A stretch of 64,000 nucleotides of DNA from Chromohalobacter canadensis (GCF_029544075.1 NZ_JAJQJH010000012.1:1-64000); one strand, 5' to 3'; shown: positions 38,127 through 47,724, numbered from the stretch's first letter. Program-made: numbers and translations. The notes: generated from the letters alone by a model not told the origin.

Positions 38127-39416
38127 ATGGAAAAGGCACGGCAAACGAGTCAGAAAGAGCGCTTTATCGGTCTGGAATGGCTGCGCTTCGCGCTCGGGCT
38201 TTATATCGTTATCTTCCACACTTTGCATACTTACCCGTCGATCAGCGACTGGTCGCATTACGTGACCGACATCGGCTTCTTCTCGACCAGTACCTTCTTC
38301 GTGCTGTCGGGGTTTCTGCTGACCCACGTATACCTGGATAACCAGCGCAAGCTGCGCGAACCGGCACGCAGCTTCTGGATCAAACGCTTCTCGAACTTGT
38401 ATCCGATTCATATCGGGTCGCTGGTGCTGGCGGTCAGCATGTCGGCTTTGATCGGGTATTTGGCGATTTCACCGGAGGACGCTGGGATGTCGCCTCGTTT
38501 CGTCATTTACGACGTCAACAATGATCTGGGACAAGCGACGCCGGGTGCCCTGGAGCATTTCATGAGCAACGGAGAGCTTGCGCTTAACCTGGTACTCAAC
38601 GTCGGGCTACTGCATGCATGGAATCCGTATTACTTGACCTTCAATCCGCCGTCGTGGTCGATTTCGGCGCTGATGGGATTTTATCTGGTCTTCCCGTGGA
38701 TAGCGCCTCGCCTATTTCGTATCCGTCGCGTGGGCCGGGCCTTAGCGCTGACCAATTTGCTGTACCTGATCCCCCCATTGTTGGTTATCATCACGACCGA
38801 TTTCGGTATGCCTGAAACGGGGATCCTGCACCGCAACCCCTTGATTCGCTTGCCTGAATTCGTGGGGGGGATATTACTGTGTGTATGGTATACCCGCTAT
38901 CGTGCGGCGGGCGGCTGGCTGAGTGTTATACAGCGCCTGATGCTGGCGACATTCGTGGTGGGCTGTGTGGTGGTGGCGGTCTGGCTGTTGGGGCAGGGTC
39001 ATGCCTGGTATTACCTGCTGCATAATGGACTGTTACTGCCCGCGCAGTTGGCATTGATTCTACTGGCCACACAATGGAGCACGCCCGAGAGTCGTCGTGT
39101 CCGTCGCTTGGCAAGCCGGTTGGGTGGAGCGTCGTTGCCGATGTTCGCACTACATGTCCCGCTGTTTGTTATCTTCACCCGATTCGAGCGCGTGTTCGCG
39201 GGCGATCCAGCCCTGTGCGCGAGCGGATTTCGTGCTTGTTTCGATGCCGCGGGTGACAGCTCACTGGCGTTCTATCCGTTGTTTCTCTTGCTGACGGTGC
39301 TGTTCTGCGTGATGTTTCAGGAGCAGTTCGTACTGCGGGTGCGCAATGTCATGCAGCGTTGGCTGCTGCCTAGGGTGGGGACGCCACCGTCGCATACCGA
39401 GAAGGTGGCGCGCTGA
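38127..39416 (+). CDS. membrane acyltransferase (Acyltransferase_3 family)
   Basis: The 429-residue protein has about ten membrane helices and begins MEKARQTSQKERFIGLEWLR. The family signature is LEWLRFALGLYIVIFHTLHT, whose His is expected to be catalytic, then FFSTSTFFVLSGFLLTHVYL and FWIKRFSNLYPIH. Such enzymes O-acetylate or succinylate surface and periplasmic glycans. Being next to opgGH, glucan decoration (an OpgC-like role) is an attractive inference, but the sequence is not clearly OpgC. AGGAA lies about 10 nt before the ATG; an in-frame start at 38046 falls in the preceding terminator. Confidence 0.85.
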   Translation: MEKARQTSQKERFIGLEWLRFALGLYIVIFHTLHTYPSISDWSHYVTDIGFFSTSTFFVLSGFLLTHVYLDNQRKLREPARSFWIKRFSNLYPIHIGSLVLAVSMSALIGYLAISPEDAGMSPRFVIYDVNNDLGQATPGALEHFMSNGELALNLVLNVGLLHAWNPYYLTFNPPSWSISALMGFYLVFPWIAPRLFRIRRVGRALALTNLLYLIPPLLVIITTDFGMPETGILHRNPLIRLPEFVGGILLCVWYTRYRAAGGWLSVIQRLMLATFVVGCVVVAVWLLGQGHAWYYLLHNGLLLPAQLALILLATQWSTPESRRVRRLASRLGGASLPMFALHVPLFVIFTRFERVFAGDPALCASGFRACFDAAGDSSLAFYPLFLLLTVLFCVMFQEQFVLRVRNVMQRWLLPRVGTPPSHTEKVAR

Positions 39417-39441
39417 CGTTAGTTGCCGTCTGGTCTGAACG

Positions 39442-39475
39442 ACAAGAGGGCGCCATGTAGATGGCCCCCTCTTGT
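39442..39475. terminator. hairpin between convergent genes
   Basis: ACAAGAGGG pairs with CCCTCTTGT and an inner GCCAT/ATGGC extends the stem. Neither side has a long T-run. The position between the acyltransferase and gabT ends suggests a shared terminator of moderate strength. Confidence 0.5.
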
Positions 39476-39498
39476 GTTATGCGATTACGCTCGCGCGT

Positions 39499-40779
39499 TT
39501 ACGCGTGGCTCAATTCCTTGAGGCAGGCCTCAATGATATCCAGACCTTCCTGGAGGATATCGTCTTCGATGGTGACCGGCATCAAGAAGCGGATGGTGTT
39601 GCCGTAGAGCCCGCAGGACAGTAGGACCAATCCCTTCTCACGCGCTTTTTTGCATAGCGCCCCGGTCAGTTCAGCATCCGGTGTGTGATTAGCCTTGTCG
39701 GCGACCACGTCGAAGGCGGCCATGGCCCCCAGGTGGCGGATATTATCGACGCAGGCGAAGTCTTGCTGCCACTTGGCGAAGCGCTCACCCAACTTGTCGC
39801 CCAGCGCTTGGCTCTTCTCGAGGATTTTCTCCTCCTCGAAGACTTCCAGTACCGCGAGGGTAGCGGCACAGGAGACCGGGCTACCGGTGTAGGTGCCGCC
39901 CAGCGAATTGCCACCAGAGGCGTCCATGACCTTGTCGGTGCCGACCACAGCGGAGATCGGCATGCCGTCGGCCATGCTCTTGGCCATGGTGATAATGTCG
40001 GGCTCGACGCCGCTGTGTTCAATGGCGAACAGCTTGCCAGTGCGCCCGAAGCCGGATTGCACTTCGTCGACGATCATCAGCATGCCGTGTTCGTCACAGA
40101 TCTCGCGGACCGCCTTGAGAAAGCTGGGCGAGGCCGCATAGAAGCCGCCTTCGCCGAGTACCGGCTCGAGCACGATGGCGGCAGTGTTGCGCGGGTTGGC
40201 GTCGGTCTTGAGCGTCATCTTCAGACCGTTTAGCGCGTCTTCCTCGCTAACTCCGTGATAAGGCACCGGGTAGGGTGCACGGAAGACGTTGCCTGGCATG
40301 CTGCCGAAGTCGGTGGCGTAGGGCGCGACCTTGCCGTTCATGGCCATGGTCATGAAGGTTCGGCCATGATAACCGCCGGTGAAGCAGATGACGTTGTCGC
40401 GTCCCGTCGCTGCGCGGGCCACCTTGACGGCATTTTCTAATGCCTCGGCGCCGGAGTTGGCGAGCATCACCTTGCCGTGGCCGCGTACCGGAGTGAGCTG
40501 GCTGAGTTTTTCGGCGACCTTCACGTAGCCCTCGTAGGGCATCACCGTCTGGCAGGTGTGCATCACCTTGTCGAGTTGGTCCTTGACCGCTTGCACCACC
40601 TTGGGATGACGGTGGCCGACGTTGAGCACGCCGATACCGCCAGCGAAATCGATGATGCGATTGCCATCGGCGTCCCAGATCAGGGCGTTTTCGGCACGTT
40701 CGGCAAACTGGGTCGCCGGGCTCGCGGCGCCGCTGGCGACGTAACGTGTCTTGAGTTCATTGAGCTGTGCGTTGTTCAT
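39499..40779 (-). CDS. gabT: 4-aminobutyrate aminotransferase
   Basis: GabT moves the amino group of GABA to 2-oxoglutarate, giving succinate semialdehyde. The 426-residue class III PLP enzyme shows LANSGAEALENAVKVARAAT, GGYHGRTFMTMAMNG, VDEVQSGFGRTGKLFA and the PLP lysine in ITMAKSMADG. Length and motifs fit GabT rather than ornithine or acetylornithine transaminase. It lies 13 nt downstream of gabD on the minus strand, so the two form one operon. Confidence 0.92.
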   Translation of the reverse strand: MNNAQLNELKTRYVASGAASPATQFAERAENALIWDADGNRIIDFAGGIGVLNVGHRHPKVVQAVKDQLDKVMHTCQTVMPYEGYVKVAEKLSQLTPVRGHGKVMLANSGAEALENAVKVARAATGRDNVICFTGGYHGRTFMTMAMNGKVAPYATDFGSMPGNVFRAPYPVPYHGVSEEDALNGLKMTLKTDANPRNTAAIVLEPVLGEGGFYAASPSFLKAVREICDEHGMLMIVDEVQSGFGRTGKLFAIEHSGVEPDIITMAKSMADGMPISAVVGTDKVMDASGGNSLGGTYTGSPVSCAATLAVLEVFEEEKILEKSQALGDKLGERFAKWQQDFACVDNIRHLGAMAAFDVVADKANHTPDAELTGALCKKAREKGLVLLSCGLYGNTIRFLMPVTIEDDILQEGLDIIEACLKELSHA

Positions 40780-40792
40780 GCTTGCCTCCTTG

Positions 40793-42241
40793 TTAAAGTC
40801 CGCCCATGCAGACGTATTTTAGCTCGGTATATTCCTCGAGGCCGTGGTGGGAACCTTCGCGTCCCAGTCCGGACTCCTTGATGCCGCCGAAGGGCGCCAG
40901 CTCGGTCGATAGAAGCCCTTCGTTGATGGCGACCATGCCGTATTCGAGGCCCTCCATTACTTGCCATATACGTCGATAGTCGCGCGCATAGACATAGGCG
41001 GCAAGGCCGAATTCGGTGGCGTTGGCCATGTCGATGGCTTGGTCCTCGTCGGTGAAACGGAAGACTGGCGCCACGGGGCCGAATGTCTCTTCGCGGGCGA
41101 CATGCATGTCGTCGGTGACGTCGGCGAGCAGGGTCGGTTGAAAGAAGGTGCCGCCCAACGCGTGCGGTTCGCCGCCACACACCAAGCGTGCGCCCTTGGA
41201 CCGGGCATCGGCAATGTGTGCCTGCACCTTGTCGATGGCTGCGGTATTGATCAAGGGACCTTGAGTCACGTCGTCATCGAGACCGTTACCGACCTTGAGT
41301 TCCGCAATGCGCTCGGCGAACCTGGCGATAAAGGCGTCATAGATGCCGTCTTGCACCAAAAAGCGGTTGGTACACACGCACGTTTGCCCGGAATTACGGA
41401 ATTTGGAGGCGATGGCCCCTTCCACGGCGGCATCCAGGTCGGCGTCGTCGAAAACCACGAAGGGCGCATTTCCGCCTAGTTCCAGAGACGCTTTCTTGAC
41501 GGTCTCCGCACACTGCGCCAACAAGCGTTTGCCGACCGGTGTCGAGCCGGTGAACGAAACCTTGCGTACCCTTGGGTCGGTGGTCAGTACGTGACCAATC
41601 TCGGCGGGCTTCTCGGCAGTGAGCACGTTGATAACGCCTGGGGGTAGCCCGGCATCATCGGCGAGCTTAGCCAACGCCAGGGCAGTCAGCGGTGTGGCTT
41701 CTGCGGGCTTGATCACCACTGGGCAGCCGGCCGCCAAGGCCGGGGCGCATTTGCGGGTGATCATCGCCAGTGGGAAGTTCCAGGGCGTAATCGCGGCAAC
41801 CACGCCGATCGGCTCGCGCATGACAAGAATACGCTTATCGGCGCCGTGGCCGGGTAAGGTCTCGCCAGCGATGCGCTTGGCTTCCTCGGCATAGTATTCG
41901 ATGAAGCTCGCCCCATAGGCGACCTCGCCCCGCGATTCGGTGAGTGGCTTACCCTGTTCCAAGGTCATGAGTTGCGCCAGTGCCTCGCGATGGGTCATGA
42001 CACGCTCGAACCAGGCGCGCAACAAGGAGGCGCGCTCCTTGGCAGGGCGTCGACGCCATTGCGGCCATGCGGCTTCGGCGGCGGCGATGGCGTCGTGTGC
42101 CTCGTCCGCGCCCAGATCGGGAACCTGCGCTAGGCATTCGCCCGTGGCAGGGTCGGTGACCGCGAAACGGTGCTCGCTATCGCGCCATTCGCCGCCGATG
42201 TAGGCGCGGTCGATTAAGATGTTGGGTGTTGGTTGACTCAT
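40793..42241 (-). CDS. gabD: succinate-semialdehyde dehydrogenase
   Basis: GabD oxidises succinate semialdehyde to succinate, most likely with NADP. The 482-residue aldehyde dehydrogenase has the ITPWNFPLAMITRK, FTGSTPVGKRL, catalytic LELGGNAPFVVF (Glu) and NSGQTCVCTNRF (Cys) motifs. A GGAGG site lies just before the start. Coupling to gabT makes a GABA catabolic operon; no adjacent regulator or permease was found. The upstream divergent gene encodes the DUF1266-like protein. Confidence 0.93.
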   Translation of the reverse strand: MSQPTPNILIDRAYIGGEWRDSEHRFAVTDPATGECLAQVPDLGADEAHDAIAAAEAAWPQWRRRPAKERASLLRAWFERVMTHREALAQLMTLEQGKPLTESRGEVAYGASFIEYYAEEAKRIAGETLPGHGADKRILVMREPIGVVAAITPWNFPLAMITRKCAPALAAGCPVVIKPAEATPLTALALAKLADDAGLPPGVINVLTAEKPAEIGHVLTTDPRVRKVSFTGSTPVGKRLLAQCAETVKKASLELGGNAPFVVFDDADLDAAVEGAIASKFRNSGQTCVCTNRFLVQDGIYDAFIARFAERIAELKVGNGLDDDVTQGPLINTAAIDKVQAHIADARSKGARLVCGGEPHALGGTFFQPTLLADVTDDMHVAREETFGPVAPVFRFTDEDQAIDMANATEFGLAAYVYARDYRRIWQVMEGLEYGMVAINEGLLSTELAPFGGIKESGLGREGSHHGLEEYTELKYVCMGGL

Positions 42242-42445
42242 GGAAGCCTCCGGATGAAGCGTGGTTCATCGCCTATTATTTGACGGTGTGTGCATTATTT
42301 AAAACACTTGATCAGGGTGGCGTCCAGCGATTTTTCGCATCTCGCACGGGCAGGTTATCGTGCCTTGTGTATCGGCGACACCAGCCTCTTTCCGGTACAC
42401 TATGGCGCCGTTGTATGAATGCCGAGTCTATGAGTGAGGTGCGTC

Positions 42446-44902
42446 TTGATCGATCCTCTTAACGCCTGGTGGGCGCAGCAATTGGTGCTGTGCGGCTGGG
42501 CGTTTGATCCCGAACCGTTGAGTGTGCCGCCCGAGACGGCGCAGGCACGCCTAGCGTTGTTGGACGTGCGCGAACGGGGAGAGCTCGGCTGGCGCTTGGC
42601 CGAAGCGGGCATGCCGGGGCAGGGCGAGGCCTTGCGCCAGCTACAAGCACTTGAGCTGCTGGCATTGTCGGGTGCTGCCGGCTGGCTGGATGCCCCTCGA
42701 GCCCACGCCTGGGCGGAGTGGATTGCCGCCGACATCCAGGCGCATCATGCCTCGCTGGATGCATGGCTGACGGCGTTGCGTCACGAGAGAGGGCAAATTG
42801 ACTGGACTCAAGACGATGATGGTTTTCTCGAGGCGTGCGACGCATTGTCGCAACTCGAGCGCGAAGCGGCCGGTATCACCTGGGCGGCGCTCGCCGCGTG
42901 GCTGTCTGACCGGTCTCGCCAGCTACCGTGGCCGATCGATCAGAATAGCGGTGTATGGCGCCTGCGTGCGGTTTTCGCCCCCGTGCTGACCACAACGTGC
43001 GACGCGCGTTTGGACTGGCCGGAGGTGGAACGCTGGTTGGCCGAAGTCTGGCGCATCGACGGACGCGATGAATTGATTCGCATGCTGCTGTGGCTGGGCG
43101 GGCAAGGGCATCGTTATACATGGGATCTCGATGCCGCACGTTTGACCACCCAAGGGGAGAGTGCTCGACGTCAGTGGTGGGAATCGCTCGGTGAGGCGAG
43201 TGACTACGGTCATATGATGCTGACATTCCTTGACAGCGGAGAGCCTCTGGAATGGGCGGCGTGGGATTGGTTGCGGTTAGCGGATCTAGCCTACGCGGGC
43301 TGGAATGCGGGCTGGCTCAATGCGCAGGAAGCCGAGGCATTCGCCGCACACGCGGGCGATCTGCTGATGCGCCGATATCGCGACTGGATGGCCATTGCCA
43401 AGGCTTACCAGCGTGGGCGTAGTCTTTTCGAGGGGGCAGATCGGCGTGCGGATTTCGTGCGTGACTGGGACGTCTTGTTGCGCTCACGGTCGAGCCCCTG
43501 GCAGGTGACGCTTGAGGCACTGCTGGACGACGCCCAGCGCGAGGCCGCGCGGCAGGCTATACGCAGTTGGCGCGCGCCGGCGTGGCACTGGGTTCTGGCA
43601 TTGGCGGCGATGCGTGAACCCGATCTGTTATACCGACAGGGCATTGATCGCACCCCGGATTCGCAGCAGCGGGATGAGGCGCGTCGCTATCTTCGTGACA
43701 CGCTGGGCCTTGAGCCTGCCATGGGGACGGCCGGCCTGGCCAGCTTGTGGCTGCCCGGGCAGGTGCATCATCTCAATCAACTGGCCGCCGATGCCGCCCA
43801 TGGTGCATTGCCCGCGGCGAAAACGCCCTTTGGAAACGCGATGCCGGAGGCCGTACGACTACGCAACGGCCTCAAGCACTGCACGCGCCATGCGGCGACG
43901 ATCTTCATGGCGGAGAAATACGCCTTCTACCTGATGATGTGTGCCGACAGCGGCGATTACGACCGCCGTGAGCTCGAGACGTTGGCGGAATCACTGCGCG
44001 GCGTGCTGAGCCGCTTTTATAGTGGCCCTAAGGCGTTGCTCGAGGCGTGGGCGGCATGGGAGGCGGCATTGCCCGAGGCGGAAGAGCCGTCCCTGGTGGC
44101 GGAAATCCATTGGCACCGCGATGACCCCGGTAGCCCCTTCCATTGGCTCGACTGGCGCCATGGTACCTGGCTTGAACCCGGCGAGCGCTTGTCGCTGCCA
44201 CGCTTTACGGCCTTGGCGTTGGTCGGGCCTCTCAATGCCCCTGTCTGGAGCGCCCCGGGTCCTGAAGTTGGCAGCGAACGTGAGGAACTTCGTGAATGGC
44301 TCGATAGCCATTATGGGTTATTGTCGGCGGAGGCACTCAAGGAGTTCCTGAATTTCCTGATCGAGGCGGGCGACCGCCAGGAATATCAGATCAACTATGC
44401 GCCTTATACGCTCAATTCCGCGCGCTTGCGTGAGGAAGTCGCGATTATCGAATCCGGCGAGTGCAGCGAGGATGATCGCAATCATCTACTGCGCCTGCGG
44501 CGCGTCGAGAATAACGCCTCGGGATGCAACGAGTACGACATGGCCGCCTGGGATGTGGCGCAGGCCGTCGATCTTGCCATTGCCGGGCGACAGATGAATT
44601 GGCTGTCGGCGATGGAGTTCGACACCTTTATAGAGCGCGCCGCTCATTTGGCGCAAGCGCACTATGCGAGTTGGTATGATTACGCCCGGGGGCTTTATGC
44701 GGGTTTTTCCTTCTTCATGGGCGAGACAGATGAGCGTGAGGCGTTTCTGCAGGGGTTCGGAGAGGCACTGACCGCTTGGTTGACGGCCGCGCCACCGCTG
44801 GCCGGTGGCTGGGCAAGTCTCGATTTTCCGGGCGCACCCGCACGTCACTGGGCGCCTCTGCATATCGATACCCTGCCGGGTGATGAACGGACGTTGCACT
44901 GA
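42446..44902 (+). CDS. large protein with two DUF1266-like segments
   Basis: This soluble-looking protein of about 818 residues is rich in Trp and Ala and has no signal peptide. Two segments share the DUF1266 pattern of the E. coli YbeU/YbeR type: WDWLRLADLAYAGWNAGWL followed by RRYRDWMAIAKAYQRGR (about residues 272-335), and WDVAQAVDLAIAGRQMNWL followed by AHYASWYDYARGLYAG (about 701-760). The family's function is unknown. TTG 42446 has GAGG 6 nt upstream and gives MIDPLNAWW; GTG 42434 is an alternative. It is divergent from gabD. I infer an internal duplication. Confidence 0.75.
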   Translation: MIDPLNAWWAQQLVLCGWAFDPEPLSVPPETAQARLALLDVRERGELGWRLAEAGMPGQGEALRQLQALELLALSGAAGWLDAPRAHAWAEWIAADIQAHHASLDAWLTALRHERGQIDWTQDDDGFLEACDALSQLEREAAGITWAALAAWLSDRSRQLPWPIDQNSGVWRLRAVFAPVLTTTCDARLDWPEVERWLAEVWRIDGRDELIRMLLWLGGQGHRYTWDLDAARLTTQGESARRQWWESLGEASDYGHMMLTFLDSGEPLEWAAWDWLRLADLAYAGWNAGWLNAQEAEAFAAHAGDLLMRRYRDWMAIAKAYQRGRSLFEGADRRADFVRDWDVLLRSRSSPWQVTLEALLDDAQREAARQAIRSWRAPAWHWVLALAAMREPDLLYRQGIDRTPDSQQRDEARRYLRDTLGLEPAMGTAGLASLWLPGQVHHLNQLAADAAHGALPAAKTPFGNAMPEAVRLRNGLKHCTRHAATIFMAEKYAFYLMMCADSGDYDRRELETLAESLRGVLSRFYSGPKALLEAWAAWEAALPEAEEPSLVAEIHWHRDDPGSPFHWLDWRHGTWLEPGERLSLPRFTALALVGPLNAPVWSAPGPEVGSEREELREWLDSHYGLLSAEALKEFLNFLIEAGDRQEYQINYAPYTLNSARLREEVAIIESGECSEDDRNHLLRLRRVENNASGCNEYDMAAWDVAQAVDLAIAGRQMNWLSAMEFDTFIERAAHLAQAHYASWYDYARGLYAGFSFFMGETDEREAFLQGFGEALTAWLTAAPPLAGGWASLDFPGAPARHWAPLHIDTLPGDERTLH

Positions 44903-45122
44903 TCGCGCAGAGCGCGGGATGAAATATTTCGTATCCTATTTCCGAGAGCTCTCGTCAAAAGGCGGGAGTTTCTCTATCATCACCTCGGTCTTGATGCCCC
45001 CGATGGCACACGACAGGTTAACGAGTTGAGTCTAGGCCGCTCTGGCGGTGGCACCTGCGATGCGCGCGCCACCACCACAGCGACCCCCTCGCCAGGTAGT
45101 GCCTAGTAAGGCAGGGCGTCGT

Positions 45123-45138
45123 CTTGCATGCATGCAAG
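45123..45138. promoter_or_regulatory. 16-bp perfect palindrome before the NlpC/P60 gene
   Basis: CTTGCATGCATGCAAG is a perfect palindrome 49 nt before the NlpC/P60 gene start. The 44,903-45,186 gap has no credible gene; this is its only clear structure. It may be an operator or chance. Confidence 0.3.
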
Positions 45139-45186
45139 CGCCCCGAGGCATCCGCGAGGTTGAATACGTGTGATGAGGTCGCTTGG

Positions 45187-45807
45187 ATGCTTCGAACCAT
45201 GGCATGGGGATGGTTTCTGGCTGCTCTGTTGGGTGGCTGTGCCACGCAAAGCCCACAACATACCGCTCCACAATCATCTGCGCTGTCTGCGTCCGCCAAG
45301 GTCGGTGAAGGCGCGCTGTCCGACGTGGGTCGTAGATCTCCGTTGGCCACCTTTCGCGCCAGCGATGTTCAGCGGGCGCTCGTATCTCCGGTGCGTATTC
45401 GCAAGGCACTACTCTCCGAACACCAGCGCTGGGTAGGCACCCCGTATCGTCTTGGCGGGACCACGCAACGCGGCATCGATTGTTCGGCGTTGATGCAGCA
45501 TGTCTATCGCGATGCGTTCCATATCTCTTTGCCGCGTACCACCGGGCAACAAATGCAAGAGGGGCGTCGAGTTCAACGCAGCGAACTTGAAGCTGGCGAC
45601 TTGGTCTTCTTCCATTCCCCCGGCCCGTACAATCATGTTGGCGTCTATGTCGATGATGGCTATTTTCTGCATGCCTCGACGTCACAGGGCGTCAAGTTGT
45701 CACGCCTCGACAACGTCTACTGGAATCGTCACTACTGGCAGTCACGGCGGCCCATGGATAGAACGCAGTTGGCGGCGCGTATTGATCGCCCACCCCACGA
45801 AGGATGA
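45187..45807 (+). CDS. NlpC/P60 family lipoprotein hydrolase
   Basis: The 206-residue protein has a lipoprotein signal with lipobox LLGGC, a variable linker and a NlpC/P60 domain (about residues 78-195). The catalytic Cys is in GIDCSALMQHVY, with His in YNHVGVYVDDG and a third residue in FLHAST. It resembles MepS/Spr and related outer-membrane endopeptidases that cut peptide cross-links in murein. GAGG lies 8 nt before ATG 45187; an in-frame ATG at 45124 would bury the lipoprotein signal. Confidence 0.88.
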   Translation: MLRTMAWGWFLAALLGGCATQSPQHTAPQSSALSASAKVGEGALSDVGRRSPLATFRASDVQRALVSPVRIRKALLSEHQRWVGTPYRLGGTTQRGIDCSALMQHVYRDAFHISLPRTTGQQMQEGRRVQRSELEAGDLVFFHSPGPYNHVGVYVDDGYFLHASTSQGVKLSRLDNVYWNRHYWQSRRPMDRTQLAARIDRPPHEG

Positions 45808-45908
45808 GCGGCTCGCAGTTTTCGTCATGCCGTCCGACAGGTTCGTCACACATCTTGTTTGTATAATGCTGCGTCGGGCGAGATCATGATGCACTCATGG
45901 AGGATGTC

Positions 45909-47111
45909 ATGATCGAAGCGCATACCCGCGCCTGGTGGCGCGCGACCTTGGCACTGTGCCTGGGCTCCTTTACTGTCTTCATCAACTTATACGTTCTCCA
46001 GCCATTGCTGCCGGCCATTCGCGAGAGCTTCGAGGTCTCGACGCTAGCCGCGGGCAGTGCGATGTCGGTGAGCATGTTGACGCTAGCGCTGTCGCTACTG
46101 TTCTACGGACCGCTTTCCGATGCCATCGGTCGAGCCGCCATCATGCGTGTCACGCTGGTACTCGCCAGTCTCTGCACCTTGATCATGGCATTTGCGCCTA
46201 ACTTCGCGAGTCTACTGGCCTTGCGTGCCTTGCAGGGGTTCTTGCTGGGCGGGTTACCGGCGGTGGCGATCGCCTGGATGGGCGATGAATTCAACAAACC
46301 GGCGCTTTTGCTGGCCGTCGGGCTCTATATCAGTGGTAACACGCTGGGTGGGATCGGCGGACGCGTCATCGGCGGTACGGTCGCCGAACATTGGGGGTGG
46401 CATAGTAGTTTCGTGGCGATCGCGTGTCTGAGCCTGGCATGCACTTGGGTCTTCTGGCGCGCCTTGCCGCCTGCCCGACAGTTCCGCCCCTCGCCATTGC
46501 GCGCGGGACAGGCCGCGCGGGACATGCAGGGGCATTTGCGCGATCCTCGGTTGATTGCCGCCTACCTGATCGGCGGATTCAATTTCTTCATCTTCATCAA
46601 TCAATACAGTTATGTGACGTTTCGGCTCAGCGAGGCGCCGTTTTCTCTCACCTCGCAATGGTTGGGCCTGATCTTCCTGACCTATCTCGGCGGTACCGTG
46701 GGCTCAGCGTTGTCCGGGCGTATTGCGCAGCGCTTGTCGCAGCCGGCCTGCATGATGCTGGGTATCGCTATTCTGATGAGTGGCTCGTTACTCACGTTGA
46801 TACCCTCCTTGGTCACGATCATCGTGGGGCTGACGATCAATGCCGTGGGGTTCTTTCTGGCGCACTCGATGGCCTCCAGCTGGGTGGGGCGGCACGCACA
46901 GCGCGCCCGGGGCAGTGCATCGTCGCTGTATCTGGTGTTTTACTACCTGGGGGCTAGCCTCGGCGGTTTCTATCTAGAGCCGTTCTGGGCGCGCTGGCAA
47001 TGGAGCGGCGTGATCGCTGCCTCGCTGCTGGTGTTGCTGGGAACCTTCAGCGTGGCGGCTTGGTTGTGGCGTCGCGAGCGACGCATGGTCGATATGTCAG
47101 CGGCGACCTGA
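45909..47111 (+). CDS. MFS transporter (YnfM-like exporter)
   Basis: The 400-residue protein has about 12 membrane helices and MFS motifs: LLFYGPLSDAIGRAAIMRV between helices 2 and 3 and RALQGFLLGGLPAVAIAW in helix 4-5. The start region LGSFTVFINLYVLQPLLP resembles E. coli YnfM and related drug/sugar efflux proteins. The substrate cannot be told from sequence. GGAGG lies 5 nt before ATG 45909; ATG 45897 overlaps that site. It converges with msrA, leaving about 10 nt between them. Confidence 0.85.
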   Translation: MIEAHTRAWWRATLALCLGSFTVFINLYVLQPLLPAIRESFEVSTLAAGSAMSVSMLTLALSLLFYGPLSDAIGRAAIMRVTLVLASLCTLIMAFAPNFASLLALRALQGFLLGGLPAVAIAWMGDEFNKPALLLAVGLYISGNTLGGIGGRVIGGTVAEHWGWHSSFVAIACLSLACTWVFWRALPPARQFRPSPLRAGQAARDMQGHLRDPRLIAAYLIGGFNFFIFINQYSYVTFRLSEAPFSLTSQWLGLIFLTYLGGTVGSALSGRIAQRLSQPACMMLGIAILMSGSLLTLIPSLVTIIVGLTINAVGFFLAHSMASSWVGRHAQRARGSASSLYLVFYYLGASLGGFYLEPFWARWQWSGVIAASLLVLLGTFSVAAWLWRRERRMVDMSAAT

Positions 47112-47121
47112 GCGCGTACTC

Positions 47122-47724
47122 TCAAGGCTTGCCGGCGTCATCGCCCCACACAGCCTCGAGTCGGTCGTCACGACCGCAGCCGGCACGGTAGAAGCGATAG
47201 CGCACGGGGTTTTTCTTGTAGAAATTCTGATGATATTCCTCGGCGTCCCAGAAGGGCGCCTGTGGCTCGATACGTGTCTTGACGTCGCGCTCGAAGCGCG
47301 TTTCCACGGCTTCCTTGGAGGCTTCGGCGAGGCGTCGCTGACGCTGGTCAAGGGGGAAGATGGCGCTACGGTATTGGCTGCCGACATCGCAAAATTGGCG
47401 TCCCTCGGCAAAGGGATCGATATTGTGCCAGAACACGTCAAGCAGCGTGTCGTAGCCGACGACCTCGTCATCGTAGACGACCTTGACCGCCTCAGCATGG
47501 CCGGTATTGCCATTACTGACCTGCTCGTAGGTAGGACGCTCGCTTTCACCGCCGATGTAGCCAGAAGTTGTCGAGATGACGCCCTCGAGTTTGTCGTAAG
47601 GCGGCTCCATGCACCAGAAACAGCCACCGGCGAAGATGGCCTCGCGCTGTTCGGCATGTGCCTGGGAAATGGGAACGAATGCAAGCGTTGCGAGTAGGGC
47701 TAACGCCATCACGGGAAAGCGCAT
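47122..47724 (-). CDS. msrA: peptide methionine-S-sulfoxide reductase MsrA, exported
   Basis: MsrA reduces the S-epimer of methionine sulfoxide. The 200-residue product has a signal peptide (MRFPVMALALLATLAFVPIS, cleavage near AHA), so it should act in the periplasm. The catalytic Cys is in FAGGCFWCMEPPYD; GYIGGES, GHAEAV and FWHNIDP are family motifs. A start further upstream at 47775 would mask the signal peptide. No msrB is fused or adjacent. Confidence 0.92.
   Translation of the reverse strand: MRFPVMALALLATLAFVPISQAHAEQREAIFAGGCFWCMEPPYDKLEGVISTTSGYIGGESERPTYEQVSNGNTGHAEAVKVVYDDEVVGYDTLLDVFWHNIDPFAEGRQFCDVGSQYRSAIFPLDQRQRRLAEASKEAVETRFERDVKTRIEPQAPFWDAEEYHQNFYKKNPVRYRFYRAGCGRDDRLEAVWGDDAGKP

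Noticed and set aside
44920-45029. 36-codon frame starting MKYFVSYFRELSS after the DUF1266-like gene
   Set aside because: No clear ribosome site, no known family and no conserved context; it is too weak to call as a gene.
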